From: Spodoptera frugiperda
Lineage: Eukaryota > Arthropoda > Insecta > Lepidoptera > Noctuidae
DNA length: 64,000 nt
NCBI RefSeq assembly: GCF_023101765.2
Contig: NC_064225.1
Location: forward strand, 4,898,001-4,962,000
Direction of reading: 5' to 3'
Part shown: piece by piece, positions 1 to 9,479 of the stretch
Position numbering within the stretch: the first letter of the stretch is position 1
How the letters are laid out: the number at the start of each line of letters is the position of its first letter
Program-made: the position numbers and the translations under genes
The notes under the pieces: generated by a model
Database searches by the model: none
Seen by the model: only the letters and a program-made list of their open reading frames with translations
What the model was told of the DNA's origin: nothing

Positions 1-205
1 CTTTGATGATCTCGAGATCAGACGGCGAGGCAGTTTTGAGAGTCTTCCTTTCACACAATATGTCTTCTTTCAATTGCGGTTCCATCTTCGCTTCTTGTGA
101 ATTCTACGATTCGAATATTTCCACCGCGCAATACATCGGCTCGGTGTCCACCGTGCATTACGGTTTCCTTGCGGCCGTGCCTATAGCCGTCACCAGTTAT
201 TTTTA
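1..205 (-). pseudogene. Decayed partial copy of the ALYREF-like gene
   Basis: Bases 12-205 closely resemble 1252-1433, the stretch of the ALYREF-like gene between its basic N-terminus and its RRM. Read on the minus strand, the part around residues GDGYRHGRKETVMHGGHRAD is still recognisable. A one-base difference near 80-90 then shifts the frame, so the upstream frame stops, while a separate short frame from the ATG at 85 runs off the window edge. Bases 1-14 instead match 1339-1352 of the intact gene, so the junction near base 12-14 looks like the seam of an internal tandem duplication. No RRM is visible inside the window. It may be a pseudogene or one end of a second gene that lies mostly outside. 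Confidence 0.7.
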
Positions 206-747
206 TTTACATAATGTATACAATTAAAGTATATCGATTTTTAATTTCGTTCACATGTACAACATATGTACCGTATACATAATTAAAAGAGTTCATGAGA
301 TTTATTTTCAAACTAACAATATTTTATTCTTAACTAATTCAGTCAAGTCTTGGTCAATATACTACTACATTATATTTACAAATAAAATAGAAAACTTAAA
401 AACTAAAAAATAAAAGAAAACTAAAACTTATTTACTATTTACAAGGCCATATTGTTTTCGCTCACTACATACATTTTTTACACTTAAAATTACTTAAATC
501 TACATCAAACACAAAGCAAATAATATACAATAGGATAGAATTTAAACAAAATTTTTGTACACAAGCTATTTTTAGTAATACCTATATAAATTAATTTAAG
601 TACAACACATGACGGTCTAATATTACAAATCTTAATTTTTAGCTAACTAATACTAATAAAAACAAATTACAATTTTAATATTCTAAGTTAACAAATATAC
701 ATATTTAATCAAATCACTCTTGAAAGTTCCTCACTCACAAAACAGTC
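206..747. other. AT-rich non-coding DNA downstream of the ALYREF-like gene
   Basis: Very AT-rich with no convincing frame. It probably contains the 3' UTR of the minus-strand ALYREF-like gene; several TTTATT motifs on the plus strand could be its AATAAA signals. Nothing else is recognised. Confidence 0.5.
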
Positions 748-1512
748 TCACTTTCTACGCTTGGCTTCTTTCACAGAAGCCATATAAGCGTCTAGTTCTG
801 CATCCAACTGTTCTGCCGTGAATGCAGAACGCTTCGCATCCTCTGCTCCAGCCCGTTCATGATTACTATTGCGAGATTCACGTCTGTCTTTCTTTCTTTT
901 TGCGTCACTTCTCCTTGCATTTCTCCCGTCTGATCCGCTACTCCCACTGTAATCACTGTCACCACTAAAAGCACTTCTCTCTTCGTGTGTAAACAGTTCT
1001 GAAGTCGAAATTTCGATCTTCAGGGGTTTCCCATCAAAATTTCTCCCTTGTAATTCTTTTAGTGCCTTTAAGGCATCGGCTCTCCTTTCAAAAACTACTT
1101 CTGCGGTTACGTTGGATCGTATAGCTCTTTCAGAACTTATAGCTGCTCTTTGTATCACTCCATACTCTTCAAATAGCTCTTGTATGTCTAAACTAGAAAC
1201 TTCGTAATCCAGATTAGAGACAAGTAGCTTCGTAGGACCACTTGTCGACGCGAGATCAGACGGCGAGGCAGTTTTGGGAGTCTTCCTTTCACACAATATG
1301 TCTTCTTTCATATTGCGGTGCACTTCGCTTCTTGTGAACTTTGATGATCTCGATTTCTTTGATACATCGGCACGGTGTCCTCCACGCATTACGCTGTCCA
1401 TGCGCTCGTGTCTGTAGACATCACCAGCTCCTCCACGCCTGCCACCAGATTTTCTTGGCATGTTGTATAGGTATTTACGCGCAGCAGTATACGTTTCGAA
1501 TCCGTTAACCAT
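748..1512 (-). CDS. ALYREF: ALYREF-like mRNA-export adaptor, intronless
   Basis: The family (ALYREF/REF/Yra1) couples mRNA processing to export by binding RNA, the helicase UAP56 and NXF1 in the nucleus. From the ATG at 1512 the product has 254 residues; the ATG at 1461 (MPRKSGG, 237 residues) is an equally good start. The frame stays open further upstream without an ATG, into sequence that is leader elsewhere, so I do not count that part. An Arg/Gly/Lys-rich N-terminus is followed by one RRM at about residues 94-168, with KLLVSNLDYE (RNP2-like) and DIQELFEEYG. A Ser/Arg/Asp/Lys-rich tail then ends in TAEQLDAELDAY, the C-terminal UAP56-binding motif. The usual N-terminal motif (MSLDDI type) is absent. 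The single exon suggests a retrocopy. Its leader is an inverted copy of the OHP1 leader. Confidence 0.85.
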   Translation of the reverse strand: MVNGFETYTAARKYLYNMPRKSGGRRGGAGDVYRHERMDSVMRGGHRADVSKKSRSSKFTRSEVHRNMKEDILCERKTPKTASPSDLASTSGPTKLLVSNLDYEVSSLDIQELFEEYGVIQRAAISSERAIRSNVTAEVVFERRADALKALKELQGRNFDGKPLKIEISTSELFTHEERSAFSGDSDYSGSSGSDGRNARRSDAKRKKDRRESRNSNHERAGAEDAKRSAFTAEQLDAELDAYMASVKEAKRRK

Positions 1513-1540
1513 GTTGAAATATGAATTAAAGTAATTGATA

Positions 1541-1746
1541 TCAGAAACAGACTTGTAGACCGACCACTGATAGGCGACTGCTCGTATCAACGACAAGGCA
1601 AACACTGACTGCTCCGTGAATGCAGATTCACTAACCAACTTCGACGAAGAAAAATTTGGAGTGGGGGTGCCATTGTTTACACATTGTGGTAATTTATTAA
1701 CTTCTTATCTTTGAATAACCGTTTCAAGTGAATTGTAATAAATTAA
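1541..1746 (-). repeat. Inverted-repeat arm L: ALYREF-like gene leader/promoter
   Basis: The reverse complement of this segment matches 3130-3336 almost base for base over about 206 bases, with only scattered substitutions and small gaps. It covers the presumed core promoter and 5' leader of the ALYREF-like gene. Similarity stops just past CTGTTTCTGA, where the two leaders diverge into different genes. Confidence 0.9.
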
Positions 1747-3129
1747 TTATCAACGAAATCGTTATGTTATGGAAGCTTCGTTAAATAATTAGGTAATTTA
1801 AAAATTAGAGTTAATTAAATATTAATGGTAAAAGAAAGCCTATATTCTTCTACGTAGGTAAATGCACTAGGTTCAAATGATACTGTAAGTAAAAACATTC
1901 GATGTCGTAAAATCAAGTGGTAACTATTGTAGGATGGAAACAACTAGATCTCAAGCAGTATATTTATTTCAAGAAATTTGATGACGTGGTTGAAGTTAAA
2001 GAGGTAATAAACTTATTTTCGTATTCATCAATATATGGTTGAAATATATAATATCGCGCTACTTACTACAGGAGCTAAGCGTTGATGCGGAATGTTTCAA
2101 AAATGTTTTTTTTTTGTCGCGTGTAGGCTGACGTAACAAATGAATAAATTAAAACAGAAATGATTATTACATCGCATCCATATTTCAGGAGATGATTTAA
2201 TAAATAAAATATTTACTTTATTTTTTAATTGTAAAAATATATTTACACTCAACGAAACTTGAAAAAAACCCCATGCTTTACTTGTCAGATAATCATTACC
2301 TTGGGATCGATAAACCTAAAACTCATGCGCTTATTGGTCGCCTACATTAACGTTATGTACGCCTATTGTTTAAACTTGGGTCTTATTTTACATGTTAACA
2401 AAGCATTCGCCCGCCATTGTTTAAGTTTTAACAGTTTTAGTTTTTCATGGTAATTTATTATTATTTATACGACTATACAAATATCTAAAGCACCGTCGAG
2501 ATAGCAAAAAAAAATGTATGTTAGAGAGAGATAGATCGATACTCCTATCTATCTATTTATGTACATAGTACATATTAACCCGCTTAGCCCGCGACTGTGT
2601 CTGCGTGGATTATTGTATTAGGCATTTTTTTAAATCATTATGTAGGTTTGAACGCTAGTTTTATGTAGTAAAAATAAAGATTTTTCACAAGATTTTAGCT
2701 GATTCACCTAAATTCAGAGATTTATGCCGTAATTACTATGATTTTCTCATGTTAATTTACTAAAAGCAACTAGACCAAGCACAGTTTGTTTCATGTAAGT
2801 AATCAAAAAACCTTTGGGTACTGGATTCCGCTTCGTTCTAGGCGTACATGATGTTTTTAAAAAAGACATAGGTGAATCGAGGCTTCCTTTTATCATTTCA
2901 AGTGAGGCTGTGGGTACAAGCTAGTCATGTATACTTGATAAAAATTATGTGGTTTTAATGTAGTATTATTTTTACTTCATTCAAAACGTTAATCCTAATA
3001 ATCACATAAACTCACAAACTTTAGCCCTTTTTGGCGTAATTATTTCTAGATTAAATTTTAATTATCTCTAAGCTATAAATTAGCTAATTATTTAGCGAAG
3101 CTCCCATAAGATAATGATTGCCTCGATAC
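1747..3129. other. Intergenic DNA between the ALYREF-like gene and the array
   Basis: AT-rich with no supported gene. A short imperfect GATA/ATCT-type microsatellite lies at about 2520-2560. Bases about 2710-2865 are a diverged version of the sequence found upstream of every other OHP leader (compare GATTCCGCTTCGTTCTAGG at 2825 with GACTCCGCTTCGTTATAGG in the units). The array therefore begins gradually here. About 270 bases with no counterpart in other units separate this stretch from the OHP1 leader. Confidence 0.55.
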
Positions 3130-3336
3130 TTAATTTATTAGAATTCACTTGAAACGGTTATTCAAAGATAAGAAGTTCATAAATTACCACACTGTGTAAA
3201 CAATGGCACCCCCACTCCAAACTCTTTCTTCGTCAGAGTTGGTTAGTGAATCTGCATTCACGGAGTAGTCAGTGTTTGCCTTGTCGTTGATACGAGCAGT
3301 CGCCTATCAGTGGTCGGTCTACAAGTCTGTTGCTGA
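3130..3336 (+). repeat. Inverted-repeat arm R: OHP1 leader/promoter
   Basis: Partner of the arm at 1541-1746. The first 40 or so bases (including CACTTGAAACGGTTATTC) occur only here and in the ALYREF-like arm, not in the other 13 OHP leaders. The two arms therefore share a private history beyond the common leader. Confidence 0.9.
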
Positions 3337-3350
3337 GTGAGAGTCGCAGT
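3206..3350 (+). promoter_or_regulatory. OHP1 core promoter and leader (type present in all 14 units)
   Basis: A conserved block starts with CACTCCAAACTCTTT and runs through possible arthropod initiators (TAGTCAGTG at 3267, TATCAGTGG at 3305) to GCTGAGTGAG at 3332. No TATA box is evident. Equivalent blocks start at 7303, 11268, 14803, 18602, 22360, 26347, 30545, 35582, 39955, 44152, 48979, 52895 and 56938. In-frame stops inside the block show it is not coding. The transcription start is inferred, not demonstrated. Confidence 0.6.
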
Positions 3351-3488
3351 GTTTTAATATTATCAAGAGTGAAGTGCACGTGATACTATTGTTTCAAGAG
3401 TATCATTTAAAACAAGTGAACTTTTCGGTTGTTGGAATTAGTCGACGCACGTTTGTAAAAAATAAAAATACCTTTATACAATATAACT

Positions 3489-3803
3489 ATGGGTTACCAA
3501 ATGGAAATGATTGTGGACCAAATCGCAAAATGCGTCCAAAATATTAGTAAAATTCAAAGCACTGAGGAAGAACTCAGACAGTCTGCTGAAAACATTAAAA
3601 GGATTGAGGAAATTGCGAAGAAAATCCTCAAGGCCACTAAGTCACGGCCCAACTTGAAATTTGGAGTCTCTGATGCAGACAAGGAACTGTGCAGAGAGTT
3701 CTTTGAGCGGCTCAAGTTACCAACGGCAGACATACAAGTTGAGGTTGTAGTTGCAGTGGCGACGGGTATCTCCGTTGCATTGCAACTATTCGACGACATA
3801 TGA
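3489..3803 (+). CDS. Orphan helical protein OHP1 (104 aa)
   Basis: I do not recognise this family. The product is short, soluble-looking and mostly helix-forming, with no signal peptide or membrane segment. Residues 1-50 (MGYQMEMIVDQIAKCVQ onward) have spaced hydrophobics typical of a coiled coil or helical hairpin. Residues 51-58 (KSRPNLKF) look like a linker. Residues 59-104 (GVSDADKELCREFFERL, then the hydrophobic stretch VEVVVAVATGISVALQLF) form a nearly invariant C-terminal block. The start is the first ATG after the conserved leader and is shared by all copies. This copy has N18-I-S-K and ends DDI with a TGA stop. Fourteen open copies and the conserved C-terminus argue for a real gene. 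Residues 55-64 (NLKFGVSDAD) resemble the ALYREF RRM loop, possibly by chance. Confidence 0.85.
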   Translation: MGYQMEMIVDQIAKCVQNISKIQSTEEELRQSAENIKRIEEIAKKILKATKSRPNLKFGVSDADKELCREFFERLKLPTADIQVEVVVAVATGISVALQLFDDI

Positions 3804-5349
3804 AATTAAATAGGAAACTTCTTATGTAATGTTTAAATATATGTATTGTATTGTATAAATTAATATTGTGTATGTTATAAGCTTAGTTGATATTTATGTA
3901 TTATTTACCTAATGATTGATGTAGATATATTTTTGTAACCATAAGTATTTCGTGTTAGTTTTAAGATTAGTGTTGTTATAAATGTAAGTAAAATTAACAA
4001 TGCTATTATTAAAAATGTATATTTTTTATCTTTGTACATTTTATAGTATAAATGGTGGATACTTTTTAAGTGTAAACTTGAATTAGTAATTAAAAAATAC
4101 CTCTTAAAAACAAAAGGTGATTTATTTTTTCCCACACATAAAAAAACACAATCTCTGCCCTTATCTCTTGGGAGTAGTAAGAAACTACAGAGTGGTAAAT
4201 AATAACGACTGGTGGTAACCAAAGAAGTCGTGGAGAGGAAAGCTAGGTATTTTAAGGCGAGGTTTCTACCTTAATCCATCCTTTCAACATCCCCAAATGT
4301 TTTGACATACAGGCCTTAAAATGGCAAACAGCAAAAAATAAAAATAGGCGTGTACGAGCGTAGGTTACTTTACCACTTAATCAATTTGGGCGAGATGTCC
4401 TACAAATAAATATAGAATAGTTCTTATCGTGGAAATTCCACAAGAACAAAGCATTTCAGGTTTCAAACCCGCACCCTCCTGAATAAGAAGCGTCTTAAAC
4501 CTCCGAGCCACCACGACAAAGCAAAAATCTTCATCATCAACAGCCTGTAAGTGGCCACTGCTGACCAAAGGCCTCTTCTCGCACTCGAGAGCTGAAATCG
4601 GTATTTGGTAGAGATAGCTTTTGTTGTCCATATAAAGGGAAAATCGAAACAAATAAAATCTAGAACATCTGGTGATCCTGATGAGGAAACGCAAGAACCT
4701 AATCATACTGTTAGAGGTATCAATATACTGGCTTTACAACACATAGTCAGTGTATTGGGTCTCAGCTTTTGGTCTAATGTGACTTAATTAAAATTAAATG
4801 AAATCGACTGACGAAGATATTCTTTTATTTGTGACAAAGTTTGGCATTACATCTATTTATTTTGTCAATAAAGATTGGATTTGAAAACATAAACTATTGC
4901 GTGGAAACTAAAATAACCATACAAACAAAAATAAAATACAGGCAAAGTATATAAAAAGACAGGCAAAGCACCAGGACTCGATCTAATTACAGCAGAAATG
5001 CTACAAACTGTTCTGTCACCTCTTATTAAGAATATTTCGACCCAGGAAGAGCTACTTCTACGCAGCTGAGACCGGTTTGGCAGTCACGGAAACTGTCCCT
5101 AAAGATTAAACCCAAATCTTCGGGTTCAATGTAAAATCTGTACTGTTTTACGAACGCGTTGACAGACGAGTGGGATTACTTATTGGAAGACCTACTTGAC
5201 AATCACGCAAAACACCACGTGTGAATGATCATTCGAAATTCCATTTCTCATAAATTTTCTCGATATTTTAATTGTCCTCATTAGTAATTGTCCCAATTTC
5301 TAAAGATATTTAATTTGTTAAATACTACAATAAGCTTAACGATAGTTCT
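3804..5349. other. Spacer 1 (OHP1 to IMPACT1 promoter)
   Basis: The AT-rich OHP 3' region comes first. A decayed tRNA-type SINE lies on the minus strand at about 4375-4518, with a B-box-like GGGTTTGAAACC on the complement of 4457-4470. The moth repeat motif GGCCACTGCTGACCAAAGG follows at about 4551. A LINE reverse-transcriptase remnant lies at about 4961-5070 and encodes GKAPGLDLITAEMLQT. No gene is supported. Confidence 0.65.
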
Positions 5350-5420
5350 CCAAACTCTTTGCTCGTTAAATTGTACAGTAGTATATATAGTCGTAACTCA
5401 TAGTTGATCCACACAGTCGT
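5350..5420 (+). promoter_or_regulatory. IMPACT1 TATA promoter
   Basis: The block opens with CCAAACTCTTTGCTCG, has TATATATA at 5382-5389, and has an initiator-like CACAGTCGT with its A at 5415, about 33 bases downstream of the TATA start. A second TCAGT lies at 5430. The parts before the TATA box and after the initiator resemble the OHP leader, which lacks the TATA box. Start site inferred from spacing only. Confidence 0.7.
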
Positions 5421-5511
5421 CTGTTGGTGGTCAGTCTTTGCTATCGAGTCTCTCTTGTTGAGTGAGCGAGTGCATATTCGTGATATTTCTTTCTTCAGTT
5501 TTTACATCGTC

Positions 5512-6875
5512 ATGGAAAACATTAATTTGTTAAAACAGGTGAGTTTCGCAAACTGTAAACCAAACTAAAATTGTACATTTTCCAACCGTACTATTTATTT
5601 ACTCCATTTTCTCTTCTGTATTAGGGAGAAGAAAGAGAAGCGTTAGCTTCAATTTATGAAAAGGAGTTTCAAGGAGACAGCAGCAGTGGTACTGGGAGTT
5701 CCTACTGTATTAAGATAACAGAGAGAAACAACGAAGCCGTCATACATGTGACAATGCCCCGAGACTACCCCTCGGAGTCGCCGCCTGTCTATGAACTATC
5801 TGCTCCGTGGATGGACAGGAAAACCAAGGAGAGACTCCACCGCTCCTTGCACCAAATATACAAGTGAGTATATATTTGAAGTAGCTATTGCACTAATCCA
5901 AAACTTGAGTATTTTAGTGATTGTCACTAACAATTTATTTAATGTCCTATAATATATTTTTCAGCAAGCACAAAGGTGAAATTATAGTGTTCCGGTGGGT
6001 CGAAGAGATCCGCAACTTTTTGTTTTCCGTCGAGCCCAGACAAGTGCGAAACAAGAAAACAGAGAGAAAGAAAGTTAAATCTCGTCCCGATGAATATACA
6101 AAGGCGGTAAGATATTGTAGTACCTGCAGTGTTTGTTGTATTGTTAGAGAAGTGAGTGACTAATGGTTTGTGCGATTTGCAGGCAGCGTGTCCAGACATC
6201 ACCCACGGAGAGGTTATTACAGATAGGAAAAGTAGCTTCCAAGGACACGCAGCTCGAGTTGGTTCTGTAGATGATGTCAAGTAAGTAGAGAAGTACCTAG
6301 TCGCACCGCTTGTCTAATCCATAACGTCAATTCAAAAAGTGACGATTTAAACACGTCGTTGAATATGTTTAACCAAACCATTTATTTTTAGGGCTGTGTT
6401 GACCAAACTAAAAATGCACCGGAAGATTGTAAACGCGAAGCACAACATGGTGGCGTACCGCATAGAACACAGAACAGCCAAAGGTGTGGAAATAGTGCAG
6501 GGGTACGATGAAGACGGCGAGGCGCACGCCGGCGGCAGGTTGTTGCACCTCTTGCAGACCAACAACTGCCTGAATACTGCGGTGGTAGTGACGCGCTGGT
6601 GAGTCTCTGTTTTACTGTTTTATGTTCTTCTTTCGGTTTGTTACTCAATGAAGTAGAGAATTTATATTATAATGCGTTGACTGAATGTTCTCGGCACACG
6701 TATATGTACCTAGTTGAAGTGAGTTTATTGACTCGATGGTTTGTTCCTGTTTTATTAAGTTGCTCGTCCTTGTTCCAGGTTCGGTGGCATACAAATAGGT
6801 GGCGACAGGTTCCGACACATCACCAACGTGGCGAAGCAAGCTATACAACAAGCGGGGCTGCTTAACAAAACTTGA
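5512..6875 (+). CDS. IMPACT: IMPACT-like GCN2-pathway regulator, copy 1 (269 aa, 6 exons)
   Basis: IMPACT/YIH1 proteins bind GCN1 through an RWD domain and so limit GCN2 activation and eIF2-alpha phosphorylation in the cytoplasm. Exons: 5512-5538, 5625-5863, 5965-6106, 6183-6280, 6392-6598, 6779-6875. All introns are GT-AG, phases agree, and the joined frame is open. RWD: residues about 8-112, with EREALASIYEKEF and YPSESPP at 57-63. A Lys/Arg-rich linker spans about 114-135. The Impact domain spans about 140-260, with ITDRKSSFQGHAA, AKHNMVAYR, YDEDGEAHAGGRLLHLL and VVVTRWFGGIQIGGDRFRHI, matching the family signature. AATAAA at 6880 lies just after the stop. This edge copy has most private changes (G26, E66, H85, P113, V116, A138, V255). 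Confidence 0.93.
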
Positions 6876-7581
6876 TACAAATAAATAAAATATAAATTTT
6901 GTACAAAAGTATTTGATTTAATGTTACGGTATATCCTATGTTACTTTCATTCAGGAATAATTGCTTTACCACATCGACGTGATTAAATAAATGACTAATT
7001 CGAATAAATAAGGTCAATGATCTATGATTTACTTAAATGCATACATATTTAGGCCTAGTTGCTCCAGCATAACAACTTCCATTTATTCCCATTTTCTCCT
7101 ACTGACTAAATAAAATTCTGAGATGTTTGCCAGAATTAACCTAATTTCCTTAAATTAATTAAATGAAATGAAACTGGTATATAAACAGTTTATTCTTATA
7201 ACTAATCAAAAAGCTAACGCTACTTGACTCAGCTTTGTTATAGGTGTACATTATGATTTTTTAAATAACACATAAATTACCACAGGCTTGAGCTCAAAAA
7301 TGGCACCCCCACCCCAAACTCTTTCTTCGCCAGAGTTGGTTAGTGCATCTGCATTCACGGAGTAGTCAGTGTTTGCCTTGTCGTTGATACGAGCAGTCGC
7401 CTATCAGTGGTCGGTCTACAAGTCTGTTGCCGAGTGAGAGTCGCAGTATTTTAATATTATAAAGAGTGAAGTGCAAGTGATACTGTTGTTTCAGGAGTAT
7501 CATTTAAAACAAGTGAACTTTTCGGTTGTTGTAGTCGACGCATCTTTGTACAAAATATAAAAACCTTTAAACAATATAACT
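6876..7581. other. IMPACT1-OHP2 intergenic and OHP2 leader
   Basis: A short IMPACT 3' UTR with AATAAA repeats is followed by AT-rich DNA conserved between units (GACTCAGCTTTGTTATAGG near 7228) and the OHP2 leader at 7303-7447. No other feature is seen. Confidence 0.6.
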
Positions 7582-7896
7582 ATGGGTTACCAAATGGAAA
7601 TGATTGTGGACCAAATCGCAAAATGCGTCCAAAACAATAATGAAATTAAAAGCACCGAGGAAGAACTAAGACAGTCCGCCGCAAATATTAAACGGGTTGA
7701 GGTAATTGCAGAGACAATCCTCAAAGCCACTAAGTCACAGCCCAACTTGAGCTTTGGAGTCTCTGATGCAGACAAGGAACTGTGCAGAGAATTCTTTGAG
7801 CGGCTCAAGTTACCGACGGCAGACATACAAGTTGAGGTTGTAGTAGCGGTGGCGACGGGTATCTCCGTTGCATTGCAACTATTTGAAGAGATATAA
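7582..7896 (+). CDS. Orphan helical protein OHP2 (104 aa)
   Basis: Same architecture as OHP1: predicted helical N-terminal half, short linker and conserved C-terminal block. The variable window at residues 18-23 reads NNNEIK, as in copies 9, 10 and 14. Residues 33-45 differ (AANIKRVEVIAET), and Q53/S57 in the linker give SQPNLSFGV. It ends EEI with a TAA stop. Function unknown. Confidence 0.85.
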   Translation: MGYQMEMIVDQIAKCVQNNNEIKSTEEELRQSAANIKRVEVIAETILKATKSQPNLSFGVSDADKELCREFFERLKLPTADIQVEVVVAVATGISVALQLFEEI

Positions 7897-9479
7897 AATG
7901 ATATTGATATAGAAAACTTATTTATGTATTATTTAAATATAATTATGTATTGTATAAATTAATATTGTGTATTTTAAGATTAGTCTAATTAGTTGATATG
8001 TATTATTTACCTAATGATTGATGTAGATATATTTTTGTAACCATAAGTATTTCGTGTTAGTTTTAAGATTAGTGTAAGTAGTTATAAATGTAAGTAAAAT
8101 ACAAAATGTTAATATTAAATATTATGTATTTTTTTATATCCATTTATATTTTATACTTTAAATTGTGGATACTTTTTAAGAGTAAAAAGTAAGTGTAAAA
8201 ATATAACTAGAATTAGTCAATAAAAAATACCTCTTAAAAACAAAAAGTGATTTATTTTCTTTCACACATTCTTTTCCATGACATAAAACAAGCTCACGAC
8301 TTTGTCTTGATTTTATACAAAGATTGTTTGAGACTCGATAAAAGCATAGAGTGATTTTTATCCTGAAAAATCCACGAGACCAGGAACAAAGAATTTCAGG
8401 TTTCAAACCCGCAGCCTCCTGAATAAGAAGCGTCTTAAATTTTCTATAGAAATCGAGCCACCACGACAAGGCAAAAAACTTCTGACCCTGCTGACCAAAG
8501 GCCTTTTCTCGCTCTCGAGAGCTGAAATTCGGTATTTGGTAGAGATAAGGTTTATTGTCATATGAAGAGAAAATCGAAGCAAAGATAAATTGTAAATCTA
8601 GAACATCTGGTGATCCTGATGAGGAAACGCAAGAACCCAACCAAACTGTTAGAGGTATCAACCATACCGGCTTTACAACACAGTCATATTCAGCGTAGTT
8701 GGTCTCAGCTTTTGGTCTCATGTAACTTGATTTAAATTAAATGAAATCGAATTACGAAGATATTCTTTTATCCATGGCAAAGTTTGACATTACATGTATT
8801 TATTTTGTCAATGAATATTGGATTTGAAAACATAAACTATAGCGTGGAAACTAAAATACCTATACAAACAAAAATAAAAACACAGGCAAAGCATATAAAA
8901 AGACAGGCAAAGCACCAGGACTCGATCTAATTACAGCGGGAATGCTACAAACTGTTCTCTGACGCCTCTTATTAAGAATATTTCGACCCAGGAAGAGTTA
9001 CTTTCGCGCAGCTGAGACCAGTTTGGCAGTCACGGAAACTGACCCTAAAGATTAATTTTTGGGGTCTTTAGTCAGCCCAAATCTTCGGGTCCAATGTAAT
9101 TTATGTACTACTTTACGAACGCGCTGACAGACGCTTGAAACTACATATTGGAAGACCTACTTGACGAGCACACGAATTACCAATATAGTGAATGATCCTT
9201 CGAAATGATTTTTCGTAAGTATTTTAGATTTGTAAATGACCTCATTAGGAATTGACCCATTTCTAAAGATATTTAATTTTGTAAAATACTACAATAAGCT
9301 TAACGACGGTACTCCAAACTCTTTGCTCATTAATGTGTACCGTAGTATATGTATATAGTCGTAACTCATCGTTGATCCACACAGTCGTCCGTCGGTGGTC
9401 AGTCTTTGCTATCGAGTCTCTCTTGCTGAGTGAGCGAGTGCATATTTCTGACATTTCTTACTTTAATTGTACCATCGTC
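7897..9479. other. Spacer 2 with SINE and LINE remnants and IMPACT2 promoter
   Basis: Contains the tRNA-type SINE remnant (about 8330-8466, minus strand) and the LINE remnant (about 8903-9010). A small imperfect hairpin lies at about 9037-9074. The IMPACT2 promoter is at about 9312-9390; its TATA region carries a 4-base insertion (GTATATGTATATAG, usable TATATAG at 9352) and the initiator A is at 9383. A long minus-strand frame at 8176-8721 is only spacer repeat. Confidence 0.6.

Noticed and set aside
1513..1638. N-terminal extension of the ALYREF-like protein into the leader (VSESAFTEQSVFALS...)
   Set aside because: There is no ATG, and the same leader sequence carries stops in the OHP units, so it is more likely untranslated.
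6388..6648. Minus-strand frame of about 86 codons over exon 5/intron 5, repeated in every unit
   Set aside because: It is antisense to the highly conserved IMPACT exon 5 and is preserved only because that block is homogenised. It has no leader, no family match, and frame ends vary.
8176..8721. 181-codon minus-strand frame in spacer 2
   Set aside because: It covers SINE and moth-repeat remnants and is broken in the matching spacers of other units.
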